64,000 bases of DNA from DASYLJ01 sp964432595 (GTDB lineage: Bacteria > Desulfobacterota > Binatia > DP-6), in the NCBI GenBank assembly GCA_964432595.1, contig CAYSOF010000026.1, positions 1 to 64,000 on the forward strand, written 5' to 3'. The notes under the pieces were generated by a model, which was given only the letters and a program-made list of their open reading frames with translations, was not told the origin of the DNA and searched no databases. The position numbers and the translations under genes are program-made. Within the stretch, counting starts at the first letter, position 1. Each line of letters begins with the position of its first letter. Positions 16,293-24,081 of the stretch are shown here, piece after piece.

Positions 16293-17135
16293 TCAGTTAC
16301 TTTTGAGCTGTTCGAGTTTTTCGCGAACCCCGGCCGGGAGCTGGGGTACCTGTTGATTCGGCTGTCCCGGAACGCCCGGCACGTTCTGCGCGCCCGGCGT
16401 GACGGCCGACGCCCCCTGGCGGGCCTGCATGCCGGCCCGCGGCGGCCGGACCTGGCCGGCGCCGGCCGGCGGGGTCGGCTGAATGCCCGCGGCCGGCGAC
16501 GGCGCCGCGGCACCGGGCGTGGCCGGAGTACCCGGGGCGCCGGGCTGGCCCGGACGCGGCGGACGGCCGGGAGCGCCCGACACGGCCGGCGTCCCCGGCG
16601 CAGCGCCGCCGCCGGTCTTTTCGACCTCCAGCTTCAGCTTGATGAGGTCGCCCGCCGCCGACGTCAGCGTCACGCGGGTCGGCTCGATGCTCTTCACCGA
16701 GTAGCCGCTCACCTGATCGCCGGAGCGCATGCGCCGCAGCTGCTGCCCCGCGGGGGCGGTCGTGTCGGTGATGAACGCCTCGCGGTCCTTGCCGAGGATG
16801 CGCACGCCGGAGAGCGTCAGCGACGGCGGCGGTCCGGTCTCCTTCGGCGCCGCGACCTTCACCTCGTCCGACGCCTTCTGCCGGCTCGGATCGAACAGGT
16901 CTTTGTTGTGGATCGTGGTGACCAGCACGGCTGGCGACGCCGGCGCTTTGTCGGCCCCACGCCGCGAGCGACGCTCGCCCTTCGGCCCGTCGCCGGGCAA
17001 CGGCGTCGGCTCGCTGTCGCTCTTCGCCTCGACGTCGATGGGCGGGAGCGTCCGGGACCACGTCCAGGCGATCTGCAGACCCAGCAGCAGGACGATCAGC
17101 CCGAGGAGCCCGTTCAGGAGTGCCCAGCGTCCCAT
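16293..17135 (-). CDS. GspC-like T2SS inner-membrane protein with HR domain
   Basis: 280 residues. One N-terminal transmembrane helix (LLNGLLGLIVLLLGLQIAWTW, about 6-26) precedes a periplasmic part with an HR/PilP-like core (LFDPSRQK, then SLTLSGVRILGKDREAFITD and the VKSIEPTRVTLTSAAGD strand pair). The C-terminal third is Pro/Gly/Ala-rich and likely disordered, with no visible PDZ domain. GspC links the inner-membrane platform to the secretin. The position between gspM and gspD and the HR-like strands support GspC. The gene order is unusual, since gspC commonly starts T2SS operons. Its ATG overlaps the gspM stop by 1 nt (TGATG). PilP-like protein is the alternative. Confidence 0.68.
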   Translation of the reverse strand: MGRWALLNGLLGLIVLLLGLQIAWTWSRTLPPIDVEAKSDSEPTPLPGDGPKGERRSRRGADKAPASPAVLVTTIHNKDLFDPSRQKASDEVKVAAPKETGPPPSLTLSGVRILGKDREAFITDTTAPAGQQLRRMRSGDQVSGYSVKSIEPTRVTLTSAAGDLIKLKLEVEKTGGGAAPGTPAVSGAPGRPPRPGQPGAPGTPATPGAAAPSPAAGIQPTPPAGAGQVRPPRAGMQARQGASAVTPGAQNVPGVPGQPNQQVPQLPAGVREKLEQLKSN

Positions 17136-17899
17136 CAGCTGTTCTCCGGGGCGGGCGCCGGCACGGGGGACGGGACCGGCGGCGCATCCGGCGGCCCCGG
17201 GGCGAGCGGCGCACCGTCGCCGGCGGGCGCGGCGGCCTCGCCGCCTTCGCCTTCCGCGGGCGGCTGCTCCTCGGCCTTTGCATCCTCGGCGAGCACGAAG
17301 CCGGTCACCTCGACGGTGGCCGACAGCGTGCGTGGCCCCTTGGCACCGGGCACCGCGCCGCGACGACTCACCTCGACGAACGGGATGCCGAGTTGCTGGC
17401 CATACTCGAGCCCCGACACCAGCTCCGCGAACGGCCTGATCTCGCCGGACAGGGTGAGCCGCACCGCGACCTTCCGGTACGGGTCGAGCTGCTCCTCCTT
17501 CATCACCTGCGTGCTCTGCACGGTGATGCCCTTCTCGGTGGCGATGGCGTTGGCGCGTTCCTGGAGGGCAGCGGCGCCGAGCGTTCCGCTGCGACCGGGC
17601 AGCAGCCGCGTGCGGGCCTGCGTCAGCTTCTTGCGCAGCGTCTCGCGCTCCGCCCGGAGCGAGTCGACCGCACCGATCAATCGCGACGCGCGCTCGAGGT
17701 CGCCCTGCTTTTCGGCGATCTCCTCGGCGACCGCGCTCCGGTAGTCACGCACGGGCACGATGATGCCGACGTAGACCAACGACAGCCCCGTCAGGACGAT
17801 GACGCCGAGGATGATCCGCTGGTCACGCTGGGAGTGCCCGGCGTACCAGGTGCGAGCCGACGCCCAGAGTGCCTGCAACCGCGCGCGCAGCGCACTCAC
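17135..17899 (-). CDS. gspM: Type II secretion platform protein GspM
   Basis: 254 residues, GTG start overlapping gspL by 4 nt. A short cytoplasmic head with WYAGHSQRDQRIILG leads into one transmembrane helix (about 30-50). A heptad-rich coiled coil follows (AEEIAEKQGDLERASRLIGA and SLRAERETLRKKLTQARTRL), then a ferredoxin-like periplasmic fold (VQSTQVMKEEQLDPYRKVAVRLTL...). The C-terminal tail is Pro/Glu-rich. GspM pairs with GspL in the inner-membrane platform. Family assignment rests on topology and operon position, as GspM proteins diverge strongly. Confidence 0.8.
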   Translation of the reverse strand: MSALRARLQALWASARTWYAGHSQRDQRIILGVIVLTGLSLVYVGIIVPVRDYRSAVAEEIAEKQGDLERASRLIGAVDSLRAERETLRKKLTQARTRLLPGRSGTLGAAALQERANAIATEKGITVQSTQVMKEEQLDPYRKVAVRLTLSGEIRPFAELVSGLEYGQQLGIPFVEVSRRGAVPGAKGPRTLSATVEVTGFVLAEDAKAEEQPPAEGEGGEAAAPAGDGAPLAPGPPDAPPVPSPVPAPAPENS

Positions 17900-19302
17900 T
17901 TCCGCACCTCGGCCACGAGCGAGAACCGCTCCTTGTCGCCCGCTTTGGTGGTCGGCGAGCTGAACGTCACGTTCCTGAAGCGCTTGGACTTCTCGAGCGC
18001 CGTGATCAGGTCGGACGCCGAACGCGCCTGGCCGTCGAGCGTGATGCGATCGCCGCGCATGCTGAACGTGGTCAGGTAGGCGTCGGACGGGATCAGCTCG
18101 GTGAGCTCCTTGAACAGCTGCGTGACGCGCGCCTCCTGGCCGACTCCGAGGATGTCGAGCTCCCGCTGCAGGCCCTCGATCTCGTTCTGCAGCGCGCGGA
18201 CCTCCTTCACCTGCGGCTCCACCGTCTCGAGCTGCGTGCTGACCTGCCGTCGCAGCATGACGTCCTTCACGAGCGCGCTGGCGCCCCAGACGACGAGGAG
18301 AACCGCCGTCAGCACCACGAGGACGACGGTCGTCAGCGAGATGCCCTGATCGTACCCCCGGCCCTCGGCCGGCAGCAGGTTCACCGGGATCGTGCCTTCG
18401 CGGACCGCGTCGAGCGCCGCGCCCACGGCGGGCAGCAGCGCGCGCTCGGTGCTCTCGAAGAACGCGTCGGGCGCCTCGAGCTTGCCGCGCGCCATGCCGA
18501 GCAGCTCGCCGTCGCCGAGCGCCGGCATCGTCGGGCCGGCGCCGTTCGCCAGCTCCCACCGGTAGAGCGGGACGTCGTCGGCCTGGAGCATCTGATCGGA
18601 GAGCTGCCGCGTCACCGAGCGCGCCAGCGCGGTCGGCTCGCTGAGCCGGCTCGCCGGCACGAGCTGGCTCGCGACGAGGCGTCCGCCCGACAGCAAGGCG
18701 ACCTCGGTGGCGTTCGGCGCCGTCACGAGGAGACCGAGCGGCGCCGACGACTCCCCGCGACAGAAGGCGACGAAGTCGGCGATCGCCGTGGACGCCAGCA
18801 CGATGCCCCGCGGCCGCACCGACGCCTCCTCGAGCGCGTCGAGGTACGCCTGCACCGTCTCCTTCGGGATGCACATCAGCAGGACTTCGAGGCGCTCTTC
18901 GCCGTACTGCCGCGAGGAGTAGTCGTAGTAGACCTCGTCGCGCGGCAGCGGGATCAGGTTCTCGATCTCGTACTCGAGCACCTGAGCCAGGTTCTCGCGC
19001 GCGGCCGCCGGCAGGATCACCCGGTTGAACGCGGCCTCCGTGCGCGGCACGCAGAGGAACGTGCGGCGCGCGTCGACCTGGCCGTCGCGCGCAAAGGCCG
19101 TCACCGCCTGCGCGAGCGCCTGGCGGCGCTCGTTCGGCTGCTCGGCACCGGGCAACGGATAGGTGGCGGTGCGCTTCAGCGTCACCTGGAAGAGCCGCTT
19201 GTGGACGTGTGCGAGCGCGACCTCGTGCGGGCCGACGTAGATACCGAGCCCGTCCACGAAGTCCGCGCGCTTGATGCGCTCGGACCACTCGGCGAGCGTC
19301 AT
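17896..19302 (-). CDS. gspL: Type II secretion protein GspL (PilM/PilN-like)
   Basis: 468 residues from MTLAEWSERIKRADFVDGLG. The N-terminal about 300 residues have the actin-like PilM/GspL cytoplasmic fold (LGIYVGPHEVALAHV; NRVILPAAARENLAQVLEYE; IPLPRDEVYYDYSSR) that recruits the GspE ATPase. A single transmembrane helix at about 321-345 precedes a coiled coil (TQLETVEPQVKEVRALQNEI) and a PilN-like periplasmic domain (LTTFSMRGDRITLDGQARSA). The frame stays open for another 250 codons upstream, but that is a shadow of gspK. ATGA overlap with gspK and GTGA overlap with gspM. Confidence 0.88.
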   Translation of the reverse strand: MTLAEWSERIKRADFVDGLGIYVGPHEVALAHVHKRLFQVTLKRTATYPLPGAEQPNERRQALAQAVTAFARDGQVDARRTFLCVPRTEAAFNRVILPAAARENLAQVLEYEIENLIPLPRDEVYYDYSSRQYGEERLEVLLMCIPKETVQAYLDALEEASVRPRGIVLASTAIADFVAFCRGESSAPLGLLVTAPNATEVALLSGGRLVASQLVPASRLSEPTALARSVTRQLSDQMLQADDVPLYRWELANGAGPTMPALGDGELLGMARGKLEAPDAFFESTERALLPAVGAALDAVREGTIPVNLLPAEGRGYDQGISLTTVVLVVLTAVLLVVWGASALVKDVMLRRQVSTQLETVEPQVKEVRALQNEIEGLQRELDILGVGQEARVTQLFKELTELIPSDAYLTTFSMRGDRITLDGQARSASDLITALEKSKRFRNVTFSSPTTKAGDKERFSLVAEVRK

Positions 19303-20375
19303 GTCGGCGGCGCTCCGAAGGCGCCGGTGGGCAACGTCCCGCGCCACGGCGCGCGGTCGAACCAGCGGATGATCTTGGGACCCTCGAACTCGTCGGACGA
19401 GAGGTTGACGACCGCGGCGACGTTCGCCTGGTTGCGCGGATCGCTCGTGTCGGCACGCGCCTCGACGAACACGAGGGACGCCGGCTTGTCGCCGACGAGC
19501 CCCTCGAGGCTCGGGTCGATCGCGATGAGCTCGGCCTGGAAGCGCATCGAGAAGCCGGCCATGTCGTCCTCGCGCTGCTGAATCAGCTCCTCCGCTTCCT
19601 CGGGCGTCTTGTTCAGCAGCACCTGGAGGACCGGCGCCGTCACGGTGCGCGCGTTGAGCTTGAGATCGGGATCGAGATTGTAGACGGAGAAGACGTCGCG
19701 GAGGCCGGGGCCGCCGTCGACGCCGTAGAACATCTCCGACGTGATGCCGCGTACCTGCAGCAGCTCGTTGATGTCGTCGAAGTAGGCGTTCTTGGCCGGA
19801 TAGCCGTGGTTCGAGAGGTAGTAGTCGCTCTCGGCGCCCTTCGGGCTCTTCAGACTGTCGGGGTCGCGCCAGTCGATGATGGCGTCGACGAGCTCGTCCA
19901 TGCCGGCCGCGTCCTTGTTGCTGACGCCCTGCACCGCCGAGTTCGGGCCGAGCACGATGTTGGTCAGCACGCGGCGCAGCTGCTCCGGCGTCACGGTGTT
20001 GATGGGGAGGCGCCCCGACTCGTCGGTGATCCGGACCTCGTACTTGCCGTCGCCGAAGGTGCCGCCGTGCCACTGCCCGTCGGCCGGCACCAGCTCGCCC
20101 TCGCGATCTTCGTCCTCGTCGCCGATGCCGCCGTCCGCCTCGAGCTTCGCCATGCCGCCCTGGTCGCGCGCGACCATCGCGTCGAAGAGCGCGCGGTTCA
20201 TGCCGGCGAGCGCCTCGTAGTAGCCGCGCGTGCTGTCGGAGAAGTTCACGGCCGCCATCGCGTCGTCACGCATGTACTTCGAGAAGTCGAGCGACAGCAC
20301 GCCCAGGATCATGAACACCCACAGGACGAGCAGGAGCGCCACGCCGCGCTCGCGATGTCGTGCGCCCGCCGTCAC
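19299..20375 (-). CDS. gspK: Type II secretion minor pseudopilin GspK
   Basis: 358 residues from GTG (VTAGARHRERGVALLLVLWV). The short basic leader ends RERG with cleavage before V. The +5 position is Leu, not the Glu of ordinary pseudopilins, which is characteristic of GspK at the pilus tip. The large globular part has the helix-hairpin insert (DGKYEVRITDESGRLPINTV; ELVDAIIDWRDPDS; YDDINELLQVRGI-like). The acidic stretch GDEDEDREGE is notable. GTG overlaps the gspJ stop by 4 nt. Confidence 0.9.
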   Translation of the reverse strand: MTAGARHRERGVALLLVLWVFMILGVLSLDFSKYMRDDAMAAVNFSDSTRGYYEALAGMNRALFDAMVARDQGGMAKLEADGGIGDEDEDREGELVPADGQWHGGTFGDGKYEVRITDESGRLPINTVTPEQLRRVLTNIVLGPNSAVQGVSNKDAAGMDELVDAIIDWRDPDSLKSPKGAESDYYLSNHGYPAKNAYFDDINELLQVRGITSEMFYGVDGGPGLRDVFSVYNLDPDLKLNARTVTAPVLQVLLNKTPEEAEELIQQREDDMAGFSMRFQAELIAIDPSLEGLVGDKPASLVFVEARADTSDPRNQANVAAVVNLSSDEFEGPKIIRWFDRAPWRGTLPTGAFGAPPT

Positions 20376-21196
20376 TGCTCGCCTTCCATGTCGGCGGCGT
20401 CCTCGGCGTCCTCGGCTGCGTCTTCGGCGGCGGAGCCGTCGTCGACGCCGTCGTTGTTCGTGCCGCTCCCCTGCTGGTTCGCCAGCGCTTCGGCGCGCTC
20501 CTGCAGGAATTCGTCGTCGACCTCGCCCGCGCCCTCGCTGTACGTGGTGGCCATGATCGGGATCTCCTGGCCCCACACGCCGGTCTCGAGGCCGGGCATC
20601 CCGTCGATCACGACGCGGACCGCGGTCGGCATGATCTCCTCTTCGCGGCCGCTCCACGAATCGCGCCACTCGACGTCGGCGCCGTCGCTCAGGAGGTACT
20701 GGAACTTGAGATCCTGAAAGCCGTCGAGGAGCACCGTCTCGCGCGAGCCGACCGCCTCGAACCGCTCGCCGCCGAGCGCGTCGGGGGAGAATGCGCCGGT
20801 CTCCGCCACCGTGAGCTTCGGGATGCCGTCCTCGCCGGGCGTCAGGTCGTACGCGACGCGCGCCAGCCCGCCGCCGCCGTTCAGCGCGGCGGCGGTGACG
20901 AACGTCATCGACGTGGGGGTGCCGAAGAAATACGGGTAGACCTCTTCGTCTTCGTTGCGGGCGGGATACGGCACGGCCGACTTCACCTGACGGATCAGGA
21001 CGTCGCTCGCGACGCGCAGGCGCTGCGCCGTGACCACCGCCACCTCCCCCCGCTCGACCGCACGGATCCCCAGATGGAAGGCGCCGTAGCAGATCATCGA
21101 CACCATCGCTAGCGCGACCATCGCCAGCATGACCTCGAGGAGCGAGAACCCGCCGGCGCGGGGACGGCCGGCGCGATGTCTGGGGCTATTCTTCAT
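20372..21196 (-). CDS. gspJ: Type II secretion minor pseudopilin GspJ
   Basis: 274 residues. Prepilin leader MKNSPRHRAGRPRAGG with cleavage before FSLLEVMLAMVALAMVSM (Glu at +5), then a beta-rich domain (VLLDGFQDLKFQYLLSDGAD; PTAVRVVIDG). The C-terminal about 50 residues are Asp/Glu/Ala-rich (AAEDAAEDAEDAADMEGEQ), longer and more acidic than in typical GspJ. It overlaps gspI by 11 nt. Works with GspI, GspH and GspK as the tip complex of the pseudopilus. Confidence 0.9.
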   Translation of the reverse strand: MKNSPRHRAGRPRAGGFSLLEVMLAMVALAMVSMICYGAFHLGIRAVERGEVAVVTAQRLRVASDVLIRQVKSAVPYPARNEDEEVYPYFFGTPTSMTFVTAAALNGGGGLARVAYDLTPGEDGIPKLTVAETGAFSPDALGGERFEAVGSRETVLLDGFQDLKFQYLLSDGADVEWRDSWSGREEEIMPTAVRVVIDGMPGLETGVWGQEIPIMATTYSEGAGEVDDEFLQERAEALANQQGSGTNNDGVDDGSAAEDAAEDAEDAADMEGEQ

Positions 21197-21602
21197 CGTC
21201 CGGCGCGAGGCGCATGCTCTGCACCTCGTAGGTCTTGACGCCCGCCCCGTCCTGCCACGCGACCTGCACGGCCAGGACGCGCAGCCCGATGCCGAGGTCG
21301 AGATCGAGCACCTTCTCGTCGAGCCCCTCGGTCGTCCCGGCGGACCGGACCTCCACCCGCGCCTTGAAGCCCTCGGCGGTGATCTCCTTGTCCTCGGTGT
21401 GGTTCTTGATCTCCGGGCGGATCAGCAGCTCGTCCATCAGCGCGCGCGCATAGAGGACGGCGCGGGTCTCGCGCGAGGCGCGGTCCTGGAGGCGGAGACT
21501 GCCGCCGAAGATCTGCATGCACGCCACCAGGCCGACCCCGAGGATCGCCAGCGAGACCATGATCTCGAGCAGCGTGAAGCCCGCGGACGGGCGGTGCGTC
21601 AT
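21186..21602 (-). CDS. gspI: Type II secretion minor pseudopilin GspI
   Basis: 138 residues from MTHRPSAG, cleavage before FTLLEIMVSLAILGVGLVAC with Glu at +5. The family-like AxxYARALMDELLI follows the helix, and RLRVLAVQVAW-type strands lie near the end (GLRVLAVQVAWQDGAGVKTY). Its ATG overlaps the gspH stop by 4 nt. The open frame extends upstream but only as a shadow of gspH. Confidence 0.88.
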   Translation of the reverse strand: MTHRPSAGFTLLEIMVSLAILGVGLVACMQIFGGSLRLQDRASRETRAVLYARALMDELLIRPEIKNHTEDKEITAEGFKARVEVRSAGTTEGLDEKVLDLDLGIGLRVLAVQVAWQDGAGVKTYEVQSMRLAPDDEE

Positions 21603-22069
21603 TGCTCCGCGTCTCCGACCTTCACGGTCCCGACGAGCGGGTCCATGGTGACACGCAGGCGGTTGCGCGTGCGGTCGCGCCGGCTCGACAGCACGACGTC
21701 GGCGCCGCTCGAGCTGCCGTTCGGGAAGAACAGTATCTGCACCGCACCGTTGCCCATCGTCGTGCCGCCCTCGACCTTTTCGATGACGGCGCGCTCGGTG
21801 AGGACGGCCCAGCGGCCCCACCCGGACGTCGCGATGCTGTTCTGTAGCGGGTCGATGACGAGCTCCTGCACTTCGCCGCGCGCGACCGCTTCACCCCGAC
21901 AGTGATGCATCGTCGAGGCGATCTGCCGGGCCGCGCGACGGACCTCACGCGAATCGTAGCCACCTTCGATCATGGGGACGGCCAGCGTGATGCCGATGGC
22001 GATGATGACGAGCACCACCATCATCTCGAGCAGCGAGAAGCCGCGCTGGCCGCGGCGCCGGTGGATCAC
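21599..22069 (-). CDS. gspH: Type II secretion minor pseudopilin GspH
   Basis: 156 residues from GTG (VIHRRRGQRG, cleavage before FSLLEMMVVLVIIAIGITLA). GspH/FimT-like body: VRRAARQIASTMHHCRGEAVARGEVQELVID, ending ILFFPNGSSSGADVVLSSRR and VTMDPLVGTVKV, the usual GspH strands. The GTG overlaps the gspG stop (GTGA). A longer in-frame start upstream would overlap gspG extensively and is rejected. Confidence 0.88.
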   Translation of the reverse strand: MIHRRRGQRGFSLLEMMVVLVIIAIGITLAVPMIEGGYDSREVRRAARQIASTMHHCRGEAVARGEVQELVIDPLQNSIATSGWGRWAVLTERAVIEKVEGGTTMGNGAVQILFFPNGSSSGADVVLSSRRDRTRNRLRVTMDPLVGTVKVGDAEQ

Positions 22070-22515
22070 CCGGTGTCGCCTCCCCAGCTGGTGACGTCGC
22101 GCGCGTCGCCGTTGCCACCGGGCGCGCCGTCGCTGCCCAACGAGTAGAGGTCGTACGGACGACCGCCCTCGCCCGGGCTGCGATAGAAGTAGGCCTTGCC
22201 CCACGGGTCGAGCGGGACGTCGCCCTTGTTCAGATACGGACCGTCCCAGCGGTCGACGCCGACCGGACGGTTCACCAGGATGGCGAGCCCTTCCTGCGTC
22301 GACGGGTAGCGGCCGACGTCGAGGCGGAACGTGTCGAGCACCGTTCCCAGGCGCTCGATCTGGATCGCCGCGGACTGCGTCTTGGCCTTCTCGGAACGAC
22401 CGATCAGGTTCGGCCCGACGAGGGCCATCAGCAACCCGATGATCACCATGACGACCATGATCTCGATCAGCGAGAAGCCGCCCTGGGCTCGTCGAACTCT
22501 CGTCGCCTTCTTCAT
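22066..22515 (-). CDS. gspG: Type II secretion major pseudopilin GspG
   Basis: 149 residues from MKKATRVRRAQGG, cleaved before FSLIEIMVVMVIIGLLMALV (Glu at +5). The C-terminal half has the conserved YPSTQEGLAILV, DPWGKAYFYRSPG and the calcium loop YDLYSLGSDGAPGGNGDARD. It is the main building block of the pseudopilus. An ATG five codons earlier (22530) is possible; the inner ATG is preferred because GAGGGTG lies about six bases before it. Confidence 0.92.
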   Translation of the reverse strand: MKKATRVRRAQGGFSLIEIMVVMVIIGLLMALVGPNLIGRSEKAKTQSAAIQIERLGTVLDTFRLDVGRYPSTQEGLAILVNRPVGVDRWDGPYLNKGDVPLDPWGKAYFYRSPGEGGRPYDLYSLGSDGAPGGNGDARDVTSWGGDTG

Positions 22516-22534
22516 GCTGGACACCCTCATTCTC

Positions 22535-23773
22535 TCAGATGGGCAGGTCGTTGACGGCGAAGATGGCCGACAGCATCGACACCACGACGAAGCCGACGGC
22601 GACGCCCATCACCAGGATCAGCACCGGCTCGAGGATCCGCGTGAACTGCTGCACGCGCACGCGCACCTCGCGGTCGAAATAGTCGGCCGTCCGCAGCAGC
22701 ATGTCGTCGAGGCGGCCGGTCTCCTCGCCGACGGCGATCATCTGGATCGCGAGCGGCGGGAACGCGCCCGAGCGCGCCAGCGGCTCGGAGATGCCCGCGC
22801 CCTCGCGCACGCCGACCTCGACCTCGCCGAGCGCCCGACCGACGACGAGGTTGCCGCTGATCTCCTTCACGATGCCGAGCGCCTGGATCATCGGCACACC
22901 GCTCTTGAGCAGCGTGCCGAGCGTGCGCGCGATCTTCGCGACCTCGGCCTTCCGCAGCACGTCGCCGAGGACGAGCACGCGCAGCTTGAATCCGTCCCAC
23001 GCCCAGCGCCCCTGGGGCGTGCGCACCCAGTAGCGGAACCCGAAGACGATCCCGGCGATGACCAGGAGGAACGCCCACCAGTAGTTCCGCAGCGCATCCG
23101 ACGTGGCCATGGTGATGCGCGCCGACAGCGGCAGCGTCTTGCCCATGTCGGTGAACAGCGCCGAGAACTTCGGCAGCACGTACGTGAGCAGCACGATCAT
23201 CGACGTACCCATCGCGCACAGCAGGACGACCGGATACGCGAGCGCGGCGCGCGCCTCGTCGCGGACCTCCTGGCTGCGCTCGAGGTACTCGAGGAGACGC
23301 TGCATGACGACGTCGAGGAAGCCGCCGACCTCGCCCGCGCGAATCATGTTCACGTAGAGGACGGGGAAGAACTTGTGCTGCGCCATCGCGTCGGCGAGCG
23401 ACTTGCCGCCGCGCACCGCCGTGAGCACCTCGCTCGCGATCGCCTTCAGCTCGGGCGAGTTGCCGAGCTCGATCAGCGTCGCGAGGCTGCGATCGAGCGG
23501 GAGGCCCGCCGTGAGCAGGGTCGAGAGCTCCTGCGTGAGTATCAGCAGATCTTTCTGCCCGAGCCGGCGGCGCAACGCCGGCATCTTCGGCATGGCGAGG
23601 CGCGGCGCGGCGCCGGCCGCCTTGCCCTTGCCCGAGCCCGGCGCGCCGATCTTGATCGGGATCAGCCCGCGGTCCTGCAGGCGTGCCACGACGCCTGCGA
23701 CCTCGGCTGCCTCGATCGTGCCCTCGACGACCTTCCCCTCGGGATCAGCCGCGCGGTACTGGAATTGCGCCAA
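22535..23773 (-). CDS. gspF: Type II secretion inner-membrane platform protein GspF
   Basis: 412 residues. MAQFQYRAADPEGKVVEGTI opening, two repeated GspF cytoplasmic domains (LGQKDLLILTQELSTLLTAG and TLGTLLKSGVPMIQALGI) and three transmembrane helices (VLLCAMGTSMIVLLTYVLP; AFLLVIAGIVFGFRYWV; LILVMGVAVGFVVVSMLSAI). It anchors pseudopilus assembly and interacts with GspE and GspL. It is first in the minus-strand run F-G-H-I-J-K-L-M-C-D, just below a good promoter. Confidence 0.93.
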   Translation of the reverse strand: MAQFQYRAADPEGKVVEGTIEAAEVAGVVARLQDRGLIPIKIGAPGSGKGKAAGAAPRLAMPKMPALRRRLGQKDLLILTQELSTLLTAGLPLDRSLATLIELGNSPELKAIASEVLTAVRGGKSLADAMAQHKFFPVLYVNMIRAGEVGGFLDVVMQRLLEYLERSQEVRDEARAALAYPVVLLCAMGTSMIVLLTYVLPKFSALFTDMGKTLPLSARITMATSDALRNYWWAFLLVIAGIVFGFRYWVRTPQGRWAWDGFKLRVLVLGDVLRKAEVAKIARTLGTLLKSGVPMIQALGIVKEISGNLVVGRALGEVEVGVREGAGISEPLARSGAFPPLAIQMIAVGEETGRLDDMLLRTADYFDREVRVRVQQFTRILEPVLILVMGVAVGFVVVSMLSAIFAVNDLPI

Positions 23774-23846
23774 CGGGAATCTCCAGGTCCCGCCCCGGGG
23801 ACCATGCCGTTACTTGGGGCGTAAATGGCGGGAAATACTCTCGATT

Positions 23847-23875
23847 CGTATACGCGACGGCAATGTCGTTTTCAA
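23847..23875 (-). promoter_or_regulatory. Sigma70-like promoter of the gspF-D operon
   Basis: On the minus strand TTGAAA (23870-23875), a 17-bp spacer and TATACG (23847-23852) give a good sigma70-type match in an AT-richer island. Transcription would start near 23840, about 65 nt before the gspF ATG. This would separate expression of gspF-D from gspE upstream. Confidence 0.6.
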
Positions 23876-23991
23876 TCGGCATTGCACCCGCGCGATCACG
23901 CACGGTGCATTGGACGCGAACCAGCGATCTGGCTTCAAGCCGGCGCAGCCGCGTGGTCATGTGCGCCGACGAAACCCATGCGTACCACCTA

Positions 23992-24021
23992 TGTCGCGCC
24001 GGCTTCGCCGGCCGCGACATG
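23992..24021. repeat. Dispersed 30-bp hairpin repeat, copy A (REP-like)
   Basis: TGTCGCG-CCGGC-TTC-GCCGG-C-CGCGACA folds into a 12-bp stem with one bulged C and a 3-nt loop. The same 30 bases occur exactly, in inverse orientation, at 42808-42837. Beside the GACATG side, the next about 20 bases are also related (GCAG..CCGCGCGGACACG against CGCATCCGCGCGACCTGC at the other site). There is no T-run, so it is not a plain intrinsic terminator. It sits 3' of gspE. Confidence 0.85.
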
Positions 24022-24081
24022 CTGCCCGCGCGGACACGTAGGCCCCACCAATGGCCCGCGCGAGACAAGGTCTCGCGCGGA

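Larger units (their letters stand above)
23774..24081. other. Intergenic region between gspE and gspF
   Basis: 308 bp without a gene. It contains the 30-bp hairpin repeat (23992-24021) about 60 bp past the gspE stop and the proposed gspF promoter (23847-23875). Open frames crossing it are Arg-rich and lack coding character. Confidence 0.7.

Noticed and set aside
13613..16306. 897-codon plus-strand open frame opposite gspD
   Set aside because: Antisense of the secretin gene, with Arg/Ala-rich composition; gspD on the minus strand is certain.
23992..24021. Intrinsic terminator of gspE
   Set aside because: The hairpin has no following T-run on the minus strand and is repeated elsewhere exactly, so it is listed as a dispersed repeat.
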